DNA from: Thermoflavifilum sp.
GTDB taxonomy: Bacteria; Bacteroidota; Bacteroidia; Chitinophagales; Chitinophagaceae
Reading direction: 5' to 3'
DNA: 64,000 bases
Assembly: GCA_023511875.1 (NCBI GenBank)
Contig: JAIMAQ010000001.1
Location: 372,001-436,000, forward strand
Shown here piece after piece: positions 8,761-16,913 of this stretch. The position numbers were made by a program, and so were the translations under genes. Position 1 is the first letter of the stretch. Each line of letters starts with the position of its first letter. The notes under the pieces are model-generated. The model made no database searches, was not told where the DNA came from, and was given only the letters and a program-made list of their open reading frames with translations.

Positions 8761-9465
8761 ATGCATTTATTGGTTACAGCTCCCACTTGGTTTGAAATAC
8801 AACCGTTGACCAATTGGTTAAAACAAGTTGGGCAATCTAAAGGGAACCAAAACTATAGGTTTCAGGGTCATGATATTGTAATAAAAATCACCGGAGTAGG
8901 TGCTGTACTCACTACATTTACTCTTACCCGCATACTCCATGAAATGAAGCCCAATCTGGTTATTCAGGCGGGAGTAGCCGGCAGTTATGTGCGGGGATTT
9001 ACTCCGGGTAGGGTTGTGGCGGTTGCACGTGATTACTTGGCCGATTGGGGTGCGGAAGATCATGATGATTTTTTAGATGTATTTCAATTGGGTTTAGTAC
9101 AACCTCAAGCATTTCCTTTTCAAGCAGGTTGGCTGGTAAACCCTCATGTAGAGCGGTTAGCAATAAATCGCTTGTCTATAGTCAGTGCTATCACTGTGCA
9201 AACTACATCTGGTAGCGAATCTACCATTGCGTTTCGCAGAACAAGATTTCACGCCGATATTGAAACCATGGAGGGTGCTGCTTTTCATTATGTTTGCTTG
9301 ATGTTGCAACTGCCTTTTTTGCAGATTCGCTCGATATCTAATTTCGTTGAGCCACGAGATAAGAGTAGATGGCACATGCAGGAAGCCATACAGCGGCTCA
9401 ATGAAACATTGCAGGAATGGATACAACTTTATCTACCTCGGACGAAAGAAGAGTTATATTTGTAG
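8761..9465 (+). CDS. mqnB: Futalosine hydrolase MqnB
   Basis: MqnB hydrolyses futalosine to dehypoxanthine futalosine, releasing hypoxanthine, in the alternative menaquinone pathway. The protein has a nucleoside-phosphorylase-like fold, with MHLLVTAPTWFEIQPL at the N-terminus, GVGAVLTTF, QAGVAGSY and the catalytic-region motif ETMEGAAFHYV near residue 175. The ORF track starts at a TTG (8701); I choose the ATG at 8761, preceded by AAGAG, which matches the family start and gives 234 aa. mqnD follows by 19 nt, supporting the assignment. Confidence 0.88.
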   Translation: MHLLVTAPTWFEIQPLTNWLKQVGQSKGNQNYRFQGHDIVIKITGVGAVLTTFTLTRILHEMKPNLVIQAGVAGSYVRGFTPGRVVAVARDYLADWGAEDHDDFLDVFQLGLVQPQAFPFQAGWLVNPHVERLAINRLSIVSAITVQTTSGSESTIAFRRTRFHADIETMEGAAFHYVCLMLQLPFLQIRSISNFVEPRDKSRWHMQEAIQRLNETLQEWIQLYLPRTKEELYL

Positions 9466-9484
9466 AGATATAAATGGTAGTGAA

Positions 9485-10318
9485 ATGAAGTTAAGTCTAG
9501 GTTTTTCTCCTTGTCCGAATGATACCTTTATTTTCGATGCCCTGGTCAACCAAAAAATAGATACAGAAGGTTTGTCGTTTGACGTGCATTTAGAAGATAT
9601 AGAAACGCTCAATCAATGGGCACAAGGAGGTAAGCTGGATATCACCAAGTTAAGTTCATTGGCTTATTTACAAGTTGCAGATCAGTATCAAATTCTCGAT
9701 GCGGGAAGTGCTATGGGTAAGGGGTGTGGGCCTTTGCTCATTGCTCGACGAGCTTGGCCGTTATCGGCCATACCCAGCTTGCGAATAGCTATTCCTGGTG
9801 AACGCACTACAGCCAATATGTTGTTGCATGTAGCTTTTCCTGAGGTGCAACAAATCGTGCCCATGTTGTTTTCCCAAATTGAAGACGCCGTATTGAGTGG
9901 AGAAGTAGATGCAGGCGTGATTATCCATGAAAATCGCTTTACCTATCAGCAAAAAGGGTTGATAAAAATCATGGATTTAGGCGAATTCTGGGAAACGCAC
10001 ACAGGTGCTCCTATACCGCTTGCTTACATCGCTATGAAACGGAACTATCCTATCCAGCTGATGATGCAAGTGAGCCAGCTCATTCGCGTGAGCGTGGAAT
10101 ATGCTTTTGCCCATTATCCGCAAATTTCTTCGTTTGTGCGCACCCATGCCCAAGCTATGGATGAACAGGTTATGCGCCAGCATATTGATTTATACGTAAA
10201 TGATTTTAGCCTATCGTTGCGAGAAGAGGGCAAACGTGCACTTGAAGTATTTCAAAAAGAGGCCTTACGCTTGGGCTTGGCTACTCAGGCGAGCACACAG
10301 CCGATGTTTGTTTGCTAA
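9485..10318 (+). CDS. mqnD: 1,4-dihydroxy-6-naphthoate synthase MqnD
   Basis: MqnD converts cyclic dehypoxanthine futalosine to 1,4-dihydroxy-6-naphthoate in the futalosine menaquinone pathway. It has the periplasmic-binding-protein-like fold of the family, with LGFSPCPNDTFIFDAL at the N-terminus, DITKLSSLAYL, and GAPIPLAYIA further on. The ORF track extends upstream to 9347, but that part is out-of-frame mqnB sequence. The ATG at 9485 gives 277 aa, the usual length. It forms an operon with mqnB. Its stop codon abuts the stop codon of the convergent photolyase gene with no spacer. Confidence 0.92.
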   Translation: MKLSLGFSPCPNDTFIFDALVNQKIDTEGLSFDVHLEDIETLNQWAQGGKLDITKLSSLAYLQVADQYQILDAGSAMGKGCGPLLIARRAWPLSAIPSLRIAIPGERTTANMLLHVAFPEVQQIVPMLFSQIEDAVLSGEVDAGVIIHENRFTYQQKGLIKIMDLGEFWETHTGAPIPLAYIAMKRNYPIQLMMQVSQLIRVSVEYAFAHYPQISSFVRTHAQAMDEQVMRQHIDLYVNDFSLSLREEGKRALEVFQKEALRLGLATQASTQPMFVC

Positions 10319-11647
10319 TCATTGGGCGGGCTTCATTTTGTCTTGTAGTGCTCGGCTGTATACTTCCAGACAGCGTTTTCGGGCTTGCTCGTGCGGTATG
10401 ATGGGCCTGGGATAATCGGGTGTACCATATTCAGGAACCCATTTACGAATGAATGCGCCCTCGGGATCAAATTTCTGAGCTTGTGTGTTGGGATTAAATA
10501 TTCGAAAATAAGGAGCCGCGTCACAGCCACAGCCAGCCGACCATTGCCAGCCACCATTGTTGGCAGCAAGGTCGTAGTCGAGTAATTTTTCGGCAAAGTA
10601 TGCCTCTCCCCATCGCCAATCGATAAGTAAATCTTTGGTTAAATAGCTGGCCGCGAGCATGCGCAGCCTATTGTGCATATAACCAGTGGCATTGAGTTGA
10701 CGCATACCGGCATCTACTAGCGGGTATCCTGTATGTCCAGTACACCATCGTTGAAAAGCCTCTTTATCGTTCAACCAAACGATTCGATCGTATTCGGGTT
10801 TGAAAGATTGGGCGACAACATGTGGAAAATGCCAGAGGATCATTTGGTAAAACTCACGCCAGATCAGTTCATTGAGAAATTGTTTGTTCCATGTTATTGC
10901 TTTTCGCACCCATTCCCGAATGCTAATGGTACCAAATCGCAGATGTACACTCAATCGAGAAGTACCTTCTTTAGCTGGGTAATCGCGCCACTTGTGGTAA
11001 TTACGTATAATCTGCTCATCTGGTTCTGAAGAGGGGAAACAAACATTTACCCGGTGAAACCCAATGCTTTCTAAGGCAGGTAAGGAAAACGCCGGCATGG
11101 GAAATAAGGCATTTAGATATTGCTCTACAGGGTAAGACCGTAGATAAAACTCATTGAGTTTTTGTTTCCATTGCTTACTATAGGGTGTATATACTGTATA
11201 CGGCTGCCCATTGGGTTTGAGGATTTCATCGGTATCGAAAATCACTTGATCTTTACTTAAATGAAAAGCAATTCCATTTTCTCGGAGAAAATCGGCAATT
11301 AGCCGGTCGCATTGCCTGGCATAGGGTTCATAATCGCGGTTGGCAAATACCGCACGAATGCGATATTGCGTAAGTAATTGCTGAAAAGCGGCAAGTGGAG
11401 TAGCGTGAATCGTAATCAATCCCGAACCGCGTGAAATAAGCTGTTGGTGTATATTTTCTAGTTGGGTATAAATAAATGTTAAACGCTTATCATATGGATC
11501 ATGTAGCGAGTCGAGAATATTTCTATCGAAGATGAAAAGCACAATCACAGGTAAGCCACTGCGCAGTGCATGGTAAAGAGCAGCCTGATCGTGCAAGCGT
11601 AGATCACGTCGTAACCAACAAACATTTACTTCAGGTAACATGTTCAT
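10319..11647 (-). CDS. phrB: Deoxyribodipyrimidine photolyase (cryptochrome/photolyase family)
   Basis: This is a 442-aa flavoprotein that uses blue light to split cyclobutane pyrimidine dimers. The N-terminal photolyase alpha/beta domain begins WLRRDLRLHDQAAL. The C-terminal FAD-binding domain contains LIWREFYQ, GYPLVDAGMRQL, TGYMHNR and DYDLAANNGGWQW, all typical of class I CPD photolyases. Length is normal for the class. The gene overlaps nothing but directly abuts mqnD tail to tail, and it follows the class IV aminotransferase gene by 25 nt on the same strand. Confidence 0.93.
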   Translation of the reverse strand: MNMLPEVNVCWLRRDLRLHDQAALYHALRSGLPVIVLFIFDRNILDSLHDPYDKRLTFIYTQLENIHQQLISRGSGLITIHATPLAAFQQLLTQYRIRAVFANRDYEPYARQCDRLIADFLRENGIAFHLSKDQVIFDTDEILKPNGQPYTVYTPYSKQWKQKLNEFYLRSYPVEQYLNALFPMPAFSLPALESIGFHRVNVCFPSSEPDEQIIRNYHKWRDYPAKEGTSRLSVHLRFGTISIREWVRKAITWNKQFLNELIWREFYQMILWHFPHVVAQSFKPEYDRIVWLNDKEAFQRWCTGHTGYPLVDAGMRQLNATGYMHNRLRMLAASYLTKDLLIDWRWGEAYFAEKLLDYDLAANNGGWQWSAGCGCDAAPYFRIFNPNTQAQKFDPEGAFIRKWVPEYGTPDYPRPIIPHEQARKRCLEVYSRALQDKMKPAQ

Positions 11648-11672
11648 TCAACACTTCAGTAAGTAAAAAGGT

Positions 11673-12503
11673 TCATAACTCCTGCCTGTAGAGCCATTCC
11701 GCCAGCTTTTGACCGATAGGCCAGCTAGTCCAGCATTTATTTTCAATTTGGCGAAAATATCGAACACCCAAAATGGTATTGGTGGCCAGCACTTCATCGG
11801 CTTGAAACAGATCGGTGACACTGATAGGTGCTTCTGTGATGTTCCAGGGTAAGTGAGCCTCTAGTAATACCATACGGATGATACCTTGTATACAACCTTC
11901 GGTAAGGGGGGGAGTAAAGATTTGTTGATGTTTTACGATAAAAATATTGGCGATATGGGTTTCGGCTACATAGCCGTGATTGTTGAGTAAGATAGCTTGA
12001 TCCCATCCTTTTTGTTGGGCTTCAATTCCAGCGAGCACATAAGGTAGGCATTGCAAAGATTTGAGGGAAGAGAGTGGAGATAAGGGTTTAAGCATGCTAG
12101 CTATTCCTCCACAAATAGTAGCTGGTTGGGTTTGAGGAGAATATTGTGGTAAAGGTATAGCTTCTATCAGGTAATTGGCTTTGTGGCTAATAGGTGCATA
12201 CAAGCCACCATCATCCCGAAAGAAACTCATTCGAATGCGGGCAGCTTCCAGGCAGCGATTTGCTTCACAAAGCTGTAAGATTTGTGCAGGCAATTGCTCC
12301 CAATGCTGGGCATCAAGCATGTCAAAACGTAACTGTTCAAAACTGTTGAAGATACGTTTTTGGTGATAATCCCACCACAACAGCCGGCCATGTACACATT
12401 TAATGGTTTCAAAAAAACCATCTCCATATCGAAAAGCCCTGTTTAACCGAGAAAACACAGGGGCATCTTGGGGCAGCAATTGGTTGTTGAGAAGAATGTG
12501 CAT
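11673..12503 (-). CDS. Class IV PLP aminotransferase (branched-chain aminotransferase / aminodeoxychorismate lyase family)
   Basis: This is a 276-aa fold-type IV PLP enzyme. Visible landmarks are the early substrate-loop region FRYGDGFFETIK, the probable PLP lysine in SLKSLQCLPYV (about residue 137), and the phosphate-binding segment HGYVAETHIANIF plus EGCIQGIIR. Family members include PabC (4-amino-4-deoxychorismate lyase), D-amino-acid and branched-chain aminotransferases. A pabB-like gene at 34-35 kb and the short length favour the PabC role, but this is not decisive. The DUF4296 gene lies 7 nt upstream, so it is likely part of the bamD-to-aminotransferase run. Confidence 0.82.
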   Translation of the reverse strand: MHILLNNQLLPQDAPVFSRLNRAFRYGDGFFETIKCVHGRLLWWDYHQKRIFNSFEQLRFDMLDAQHWEQLPAQILQLCEANRCLEAARIRMSFFRDDGGLYAPISHKANYLIEAIPLPQYSPQTQPATICGGIASMLKPLSPLSSLKSLQCLPYVLAGIEAQQKGWDQAILLNNHGYVAETHIANIFIVKHQQIFTPPLTEGCIQGIIRMVLLEAHLPWNITEAPISVTDLFQADEVLATNTILGVRYFRQIENKCWTSWPIGQKLAEWLYRQEL

Positions 12504-12510
12504 CTGGATG

Positions 12511-12915
12511 TTATTCTACAGGATGAGCATGTTTTTTGATCATCAGCGAATCGTGTATGGCTTGTCTACGTTTCACTTCTGCATCCATGCTATCGTAGAT
12601 CATTTTCATCACCACGGGATGCATGACATAATACTTATAACTTTCCATGAATTGTTGATGGTTAATGTGGTAAATTTCTAAGATTTGTTGATAATAATAT
12701 TTTAGTTTTTCTTGTCGGGAATGCAAAGAATCGTAAGGCATATTATCCACATAAGCTTGAGCAGCTTGCATATCCAAAAGAATATTTTTCATTTCTGTTG
12801 GCTGAATATAATTTTTAGGTACATGAATTCGATGTTTACACGATACGAAGCTGAAGAAGATAAGGCTCAATATCGTGCTTATGTATAATCCATGTGAGCG
12901 TATCTTCATGATCAT
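12511..12915 (-). CDS. DUF4296 domain lipoprotein
   Basis: The protein is 134 aa with a lipoprotein signal peptide (hydrophobic stretch then FVSCKH, lipobox cysteine about residue 26), so it should be anchored in a cell-envelope membrane. The segment IQPTEMKNILLDMQAAQAYV and the C-terminal Tyr/Lys-rich helices match the pattern of DUF4296, a Bacteroidota family of unknown function. The start codon overlaps the stop of the DUF4835 gene as ATGA, which implies translational coupling. A second ATG two codons in is an equally possible start. Confidence 0.75.
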   Translation of the reverse strand: MIMKIRSHGLYISTILSLIFFSFVSCKHRIHVPKNYIQPTEMKNILLDMQAAQAYVDNMPYDSLHSRQEKLKYYYQQILEIYHINHQQFMESYKYYVMHPVVMKMIYDSMDAEVKRRQAIHDSLMIKKHAHPVE

Positions 12916-13871
12916 TGCAATTTTTGGATATACAATGTAGCATGCTCAGGATCGAGCTGGGTGAGGATTTGCAAAGCTCGTTGTTTATCATTAATGGGAG
13001 CATCAGAAAAGATTTCAGCCAGTTCATCGGCTTTAGCCAACATAAACAGTTGAAGAATCATGGTATTCGGATTGTCTTGATTCATGCTATATAATAAACC
13101 AAGGCTGCTGAGTATGCTCATTCTGGCATTTACAGGATCATCGTACATTTTATCTAAGCCGAGACGATAATATTGATACATCACGCTATGAAAAACTTGT
13201 AAACGAGTATTGAATAAATTATCTACTAGCCAATAACGATTCCGATTGCTTTCAAAAGGTTTCCAGCCGCTAATGTTGCGGCTATCTTCTGGTGCGTTAT
13301 TGACAATATATTGAGCCTTTTGGAAATAAGGTATACCTCCTCTCGGTGAGAAAGAATCTCCGTCTAGTCCGAGAATGATATATATATAATAAGCCAACAC
13401 AGCCGTTAAATTGGCTTGGAGTGGGTCATTCCCAGAGATCCGATTTTCATTGAATTCCAATGGTTGATTGATGATATATCGAAAACTTACATTAGGATCG
13501 AGGTAATTGAAAACAGGGGATTGATAATCGGAATGATAAACAGGGCGTGAAGATTGCACGGTGAGCTGTACGGAAAAAATGTTATCTCCAGCATATTGGG
13601 TAAAGTTAAATACGAAATTACAGTGAATACGTTCGTAGGGGAGATAAGTATCATTTGTCCATTTTCGTGCGTTTAAGAAATTAGTAACATCGGCTTGAAA
13701 ACGTTGAAAAGTAGCATTGTCAATGCCTTTAATACGATCGTGAATCACTGTTACCCGGGCTTGCAATTCTTGTGCAGCAGTTGGTATGTGGGCATACAAC
13801 AGGCAGAGGCATATGGGGAAGAGAATAAGCTTAAGCTTGCATAAGCCGAAGCAAGGCCATCGCAATATCAT
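12912..13871 (-). CDS. DUF4835 family secreted protein
   Basis: The protein is 319 aa with a signal peptide (LILFPICLCLLYAHIPTAAQ), so it is exported. The mature start QELQARVTVIHDRI and the central VLAYYIYIILGLDGDSFSPRGG are the pattern of DUF4835, a Bacteroidota family usually found next to coaBC and rpoZ. Its function is not known; the recurrent neighbourhood with bamD suggests a cell-envelope role, which is inference. The start lies inside the 3' end of coaBC (41-nt overlap). Confidence 0.8.
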   Translation of the reverse strand: MILRWPCFGLCKLKLILFPICLCLLYAHIPTAAQELQARVTVIHDRIKGIDNATFQRFQADVTNFLNARKWTNDTYLPYERIHCNFVFNFTQYAGDNIFSVQLTVQSSRPVYHSDYQSPVFNYLDPNVSFRYIINQPLEFNENRISGNDPLQANLTAVLAYYIYIILGLDGDSFSPRGGIPYFQKAQYIVNNAPEDSRNISGWKPFESNRNRYWLVDNLFNTRLQVFHSVMYQYYRLGLDKMYDDPVNARMSILSSLGLLYSMNQDNPNTMILQLFMLAKADELAEIFSDAPINDKQRALQILTQLDPEHATLYIQKLQ

Positions 13872-15033
13872 GAGCTACTGCCGATTTGTGTTTGACGGGG
13901 AAATGCATTTCGTTGCCGAAACGATCAAAAATACTGATTTTATTGGTGTCGTGGTGGAAAGCAGATGCTGGCTCATCCAGGCTATTTAAAATGATCATGT
14001 CGAGCCGTTTGTGTTGCATTTTTTCCATTGCCAATGTGGCATCGTGGTGAGTTTCTAAGGCAAAGCCAATCAACCATTGTTGAGGTTGTTTTTGTTGCCC
14101 TAAGGCTAGCAAGATATCTTCATTTTTTTCCAGGGTTAGCTGAAGGGTGTTTTCGTGTTTTTTAATTTTTTCTGTAGCTATTTGTTGAGGTCGATAATCG
14201 GCTACTGCAGCAGCCATGATGGTAATATCGGATTCTGGGAAAAAATGTTGGCAAGCTTGTTTCATTTGCGAGGCCGTTTCAACACGTGTCAAGTGGATAC
14301 GAGGGTGGTGAGGGGGCATGATAGAAGTAGGCCCTGCAACCAGTTGCACTTCAGCCCCCATCCAGGCAAAGGTTTTGGCCAGGGCAAATCCCATTTTACC
14401 CGATGAATAGTTGCTTATGTATCGTACGGGGTCGAAAGGTTCGCGTGTAGGACCAGCGGTGATGAGCACTTTTTTGCCTTGGAATTGATGCGTGGGTGTT
14501 ATCCAGCGTTCTTGTAAGGTGGCTATGATGTCGGCGGGTTCCATCATTCGCCCCCAGCCAAGCAGTCCGCTCGCCAATTCTCCTTGGTTTACTTCGAGGA
14601 TGTCTACTCCATGGGCAGCTAGTTTGTCCAATTGTGTTTGTGTGGCCGGGTGAAACCACATGTCTTCATCCATGGCAGGAGCTACCGTGACGGGGCAGGT
14701 TGCAGAGAGATAAACCGCCAGCAGCAAATTGTCGCACAAGCCAGAGGCCATTTTGGCTAAAGTATGTGCTGTAGCTGGGGCAATGAGTAGGATATCGGCC
14801 TCTCGGCCCAATTGCACATGGTTGTGCCAGGTGGCATCTGTAGATATTTCGGTAAGCACGGGATGTCGGGAAAGAGTAGACAAGGTAAGCGGAGTGATAA
14901 ACTGATGTGCTTCAGGAGTCATCACCACCTGTACATCGGCTCCTTGTTTTACCAATAAGCGAACCAGCTCAGCCGATTTATAAGCAGCAATGCTACCCGT
15001 TACGCCCAATATCAGTTTTTTACCTTGCCACAT
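13831..15033 (-). CDS. coaBC: Bifunctional phosphopantothenoylcysteine decarboxylase / phosphopantothenate-cysteine ligase CoaBC
   Basis: CoaBC joins cysteine to 4'-phosphopantothenate and decarboxylates the product to 4'-phosphopantetheine in coenzyme A synthesis. The protein is 400 aa. The N-terminal flavoprotein CoaC domain has LGVTGSIAAYKSAELVRLL and APAMDEDMW (about residues 115-123). The C-terminal CoaB ligase domain begins at KVLITAGPTREPFDPVRYISN (about 190) with SSGKMG. The N-to-C order is the usual bacterial fusion. It lies 13 nt after rpoZ, in the common Bacteroidota order. Confidence 0.95.
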   Translation of the reverse strand: MWQGKKLILGVTGSIAAYKSAELVRLLVKQGADVQVVMTPEAHQFITPLTLSTLSRHPVLTEISTDATWHNHVQLGREADILLIAPATAHTLAKMASGLCDNLLLAVYLSATCPVTVAPAMDEDMWFHPATQTQLDKLAAHGVDILEVNQGELASGLLGWGRMMEPADIIATLQERWITPTHQFQGKKVLITAGPTREPFDPVRYISNYSSGKMGFALAKTFAWMGAEVQLVAGPTSIMPPHHPRIHLTRVETASQMKQACQHFFPESDITIMAAAVADYRPQQIATEKIKKHENTLQLTLEKNEDILLALGQQKQPQQWLIGFALETHHDATLAMEKMQHKRLDMIILNSLDEPASAFHHDTNKISIFDRFGNEMHFPVKHKSAVAHDIAMALLRLMQA

Positions 15034-15046
15034 AACCCGATCAGGA

Positions 15047-15391
15047 TTAACTAAACAAGTCCTGATCTTCTTCTCGACGATAGTAGATTTTGTCTTCCAA
15101 AAATTCTTGCGTAGCCTGGAGTGCTGGGTTGGGAAGCTTCTCGTAATACCTAGAAATCTCGATTTGTTCCTTGTTTTCGTGGATTTCTTCTAAGCTATCG
15201 GTATGGCTTGCAAATTCTTCTAGTTTTTGGTGTAGTTCTTCTTTCAATGCAATGTTGATTTGATTGGCACGCTTGGCGATGATGGCAATCGATTCATATA
15301 TGTTGCCAGTCTTCGCCTTAATATCGCTCACATTGCGCGTTTCAATAGAAGGATTGATGTGGTGTACTAGAGATGTTTTTGCTTTACTCAT
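15047..15391 (-). CDS. rpoZ: DNA-directed RNA polymerase omega subunit (Bacteroidota type)
   Basis: The protein is 114 aa. It contains the omega-family core KTGNIYESIAIIAKRANQIN (residues about 25-45) followed by an acidic helix region, matching the divergent Bacteroidota RpoZ. Omega assists RNA polymerase assembly and takes part in stringent control in some bacteria. The gene overlaps the end of bamD by 8 nt and is 13 nt before coaBC, which is the standard neighbourhood and strengthens the call for such a short protein. Confidence 0.85.
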   Translation of the reverse strand: MSKAKTSLVHHINPSIETRNVSDIKAKTGNIYESIAIIAKRANQINIALKEELHQKLEEFASHTDSLEEIHENKEQIEISRYYEKLPNPALQATQEFLEDKIYYRREEDQDLFS

Positions 15392-16196
15392 GGGAAAGAG
15401 ATTTTATATGTTGTTGTGCTAAATGATAATATTGAGCAGCTTCTGGGGCATATTTGCTATTGGCATAATACTGCATGAAGTCTAAATAATCGGTAATGAC
15501 TTGATTAAAACGTTCTTCCTGCTTAGAAGGAATACTATTTAGTGCGTACAAATACTCTGATTTGAGCACTAGAAATTTGTATTCATCACTCTTACTAGAA
15601 GTAGGATAATCGAGCAATACATTATTGAAGGTAATAGCGGCGGCTTGGTAGTATCCCATGTTGTAATACAGCATTGCTGCGAGGTATTCTTTTTCTTCTA
15701 ATTTTGCCCTGCATGCATCGATAATTTTATTCGCTTCTGGTACTTTGTCTGACTCTGGATAGGTATCAATAAATTGTTGCATCAATCCAATAGCTTTTTC
15801 CGTATTGCTTTGGTCGAGTTCTACACGTGGGGAAAGTTTATAAAAACAATAGGCTTGCATGAAAGCCATTTCAGCGGCGTGCGCACTATTGGGGAAATAA
15901 TCCACATAATTTTTAAAGTGAAAAGCTGCTTGCACGTAATCTTTCATGTAATAAGTGGAATATGCATAGCGATAATAAAGATTTTCAAACTGAGAAGTTC
16001 CTTTATACACCGTGAGCAACGATTCATACAGGTCGTGGGCCTGCACATATTTTTTTCGGGCAAATAATTGATTGGCGTAGGCCAACTTTTTCTGGTAGTC
16101 TCCACTTTTTTCAATTTTAGCCAATGGAGAACATCCTATCACGCTCATCAAGGCTATTAAGCCCAATGCAAGATATGCTATCCGTATTCGCATCAT
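15384..16196 (-). CDS. bamD: Outer membrane assembly lipoprotein BamD
   Basis: BamD is an outer-membrane lipoprotein of the BAM complex that inserts beta-barrel proteins. The protein is 270 aa with a lipoprotein signal (ALMSVIGCSPLAKI, Cys about 22) followed by TPR-like helical repeats, for example LFARKKYVQAHDLYESLL and AAFHFKNYVDYFPNSAHA. ATG codons at 16196 and 16193 are both possible starts. It heads the bamD-rpoZ-coaBC-DUF4835-DUF4296-aminotransferase run. A TATATTTG element ends only 8 nt upstream of the first ATG. Confidence 0.9.
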   Translation of the reverse strand: MMRIRIAYLALGLIALMSVIGCSPLAKIEKSGDYQKKLAYANQLFARKKYVQAHDLYESLLTVYKGTSQFENLYYRYAYSTYYMKDYVQAAFHFKNYVDYFPNSAHAAEMAFMQAYCFYKLSPRVELDQSNTEKAIGLMQQFIDTYPESDKVPEANKIIDACRAKLEEKEYLAAMLYYNMGYYQAAAITFNNVLLDYPTSSKSDEYKFLVLKSEYLYALNSIPSKQEERFNQVITDYLDFMQYYANSKYAPEAAQYYHLAQQHIKSLSHE

Positions 16197-16204
16197 AAAG
16201 CATG

Positions 16205-16212
16205 CAAATATA
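16205..16212 (-). promoter_or_regulatory. Candidate -7 promoter element (TATATTTG) for the bamD operon
   Basis: The minus strand reads TATATTTG, an exact TAnnTTTG match, 8 nt upstream of the bamD ATG. Transcription from it would give a very short leader. No good TTG -33 box is seen. Confidence 0.4.
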
Positions 16213-16294
16213 CATATTCCCGCTGATCTCCATTTCGTCGGTCATTTGCCCAGGTGAGAAGCAGTTTTTCACTGTCTATGCACATTAATTCACA

Positions 16295-16334
16295 GCTTTT
16301 ACACCTGTAAAAAGAGGTTATTATGTGTAAAAGC
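16295..16334. repeat. Three TTTTACA/TGTAAAA half-sites forming nested inverted repeats
   Basis: TTTTACA (16297-16303) and TGTAAAA (16306-16312) form a 7-bp inverted repeat with a 2-nt spacer. A second TGTAAAA lies at 16326-16332. With flanks, GCTTTTACAC (16295-16304) and GTGTAAAAGC (16325-16334) form a perfect 10-bp inverted repeat with a 20-nt spacer. The site lies in the 261-nt divergent gap between bamD and mraZ. It looks like a transcription-factor operator; the factor is unknown. Confidence 0.5.
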
Positions 16335-16404
16335 CCTATGATATTCGTCTAGCAAGGCTTTTCATCGAGAGAAATATGTGGATAAAAAATCATTCATTAA
16401 ATTT

Positions 16405-16440
16405 TGGAAAAAAAGTGGGAAAAAGTGTTATTTTGTGGGA
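16405..16440 (+). promoter_or_regulatory. Putative MraZ operator (10-bp-period GTGGGA-like repeats)
   Basis: Four boxes sit at exact 10-bp steps: TGGAAA (16405), GTGGGA (16415), GTGTTA (16425) and GTGGGA (16435). In other bacteria MraZ binds direct TGGG/GTG-type repeats with a 10-bp period upstream of its own gene. The last box ends 17 nt before the mraZ ATG, so autoregulation of the dcw operon is the natural reading. Confidence 0.7.
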
Positions 16441-16457
16441 GAATTTAAAAATCCGCC

Positions 16458-16913
16458 ATGACAGGCTTTTTGGGGGAATATGAAGCCACGCTTGATGCCA
16501 AGGGGCGGTTTTTACTGCCAACGGGCATTCGAAAACAGCTACAGGAGGCCGATAGTCATCAGTTTGTGTTGAATAGAGGCTTCGAGAAATGCCTGTCGCT
16601 CTACCCCATGTCGGAATGGATGCCATTGTTTGAGCAGTTGAAGAAGTTAAACGATTTCGATCCGAAGGTACGGACCTTCAAGCGTTTTTTTCTGGCTGGA
16701 GCTACGGTAGTGGAGTTGGATACGGCTTCGCGCATTTTGTTGCCTAAAAACTTAATGGAGTATGCAGAGTTGAGCAGAGATATCGTATTAGCGGCCAATA
16801 CCAATAAAATCGAAATCTGGGATAAGCAGAAATATCAAGCGCTCTTTGACAATTTTTCACCCGAAGCTTTCAGTCAGCTTGCTGGTCAGGTAATGGGAGG
16901 AAATCAACCATGA
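16458..16913 (+). CDS. mraZ: Transcriptional regulator MraZ
   Basis: MraZ is a DNA-binding protein of the AbrB/SpoVT-like fold and the first gene of dcw clusters. The protein is 151 aa with two MraZ half-domains: GEYEATLDAKGRFLLPTGIR (residues 6-25) and the later ATVVELDTASRILLPKNLME (about 83-102), each containing the D-x-x-x-R signature. It commonly binds repeats in its own promoter, and such repeats are visible just upstream. Its stop overlaps the rsmH start as ATGA. Confidence 0.93.
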   Translation: MTGFLGEYEATLDAKGRFLLPTGIRKQLQEADSHQFVLNRGFEKCLSLYPMSEWMPLFEQLKKLNDFDPKVRTFKRFFLAGATVVELDTASRILLPKNLMEYAELSRDIVLAANTNKIEIWDKQKYQALFDNFSPEAFSQLAGQVMGGNQP

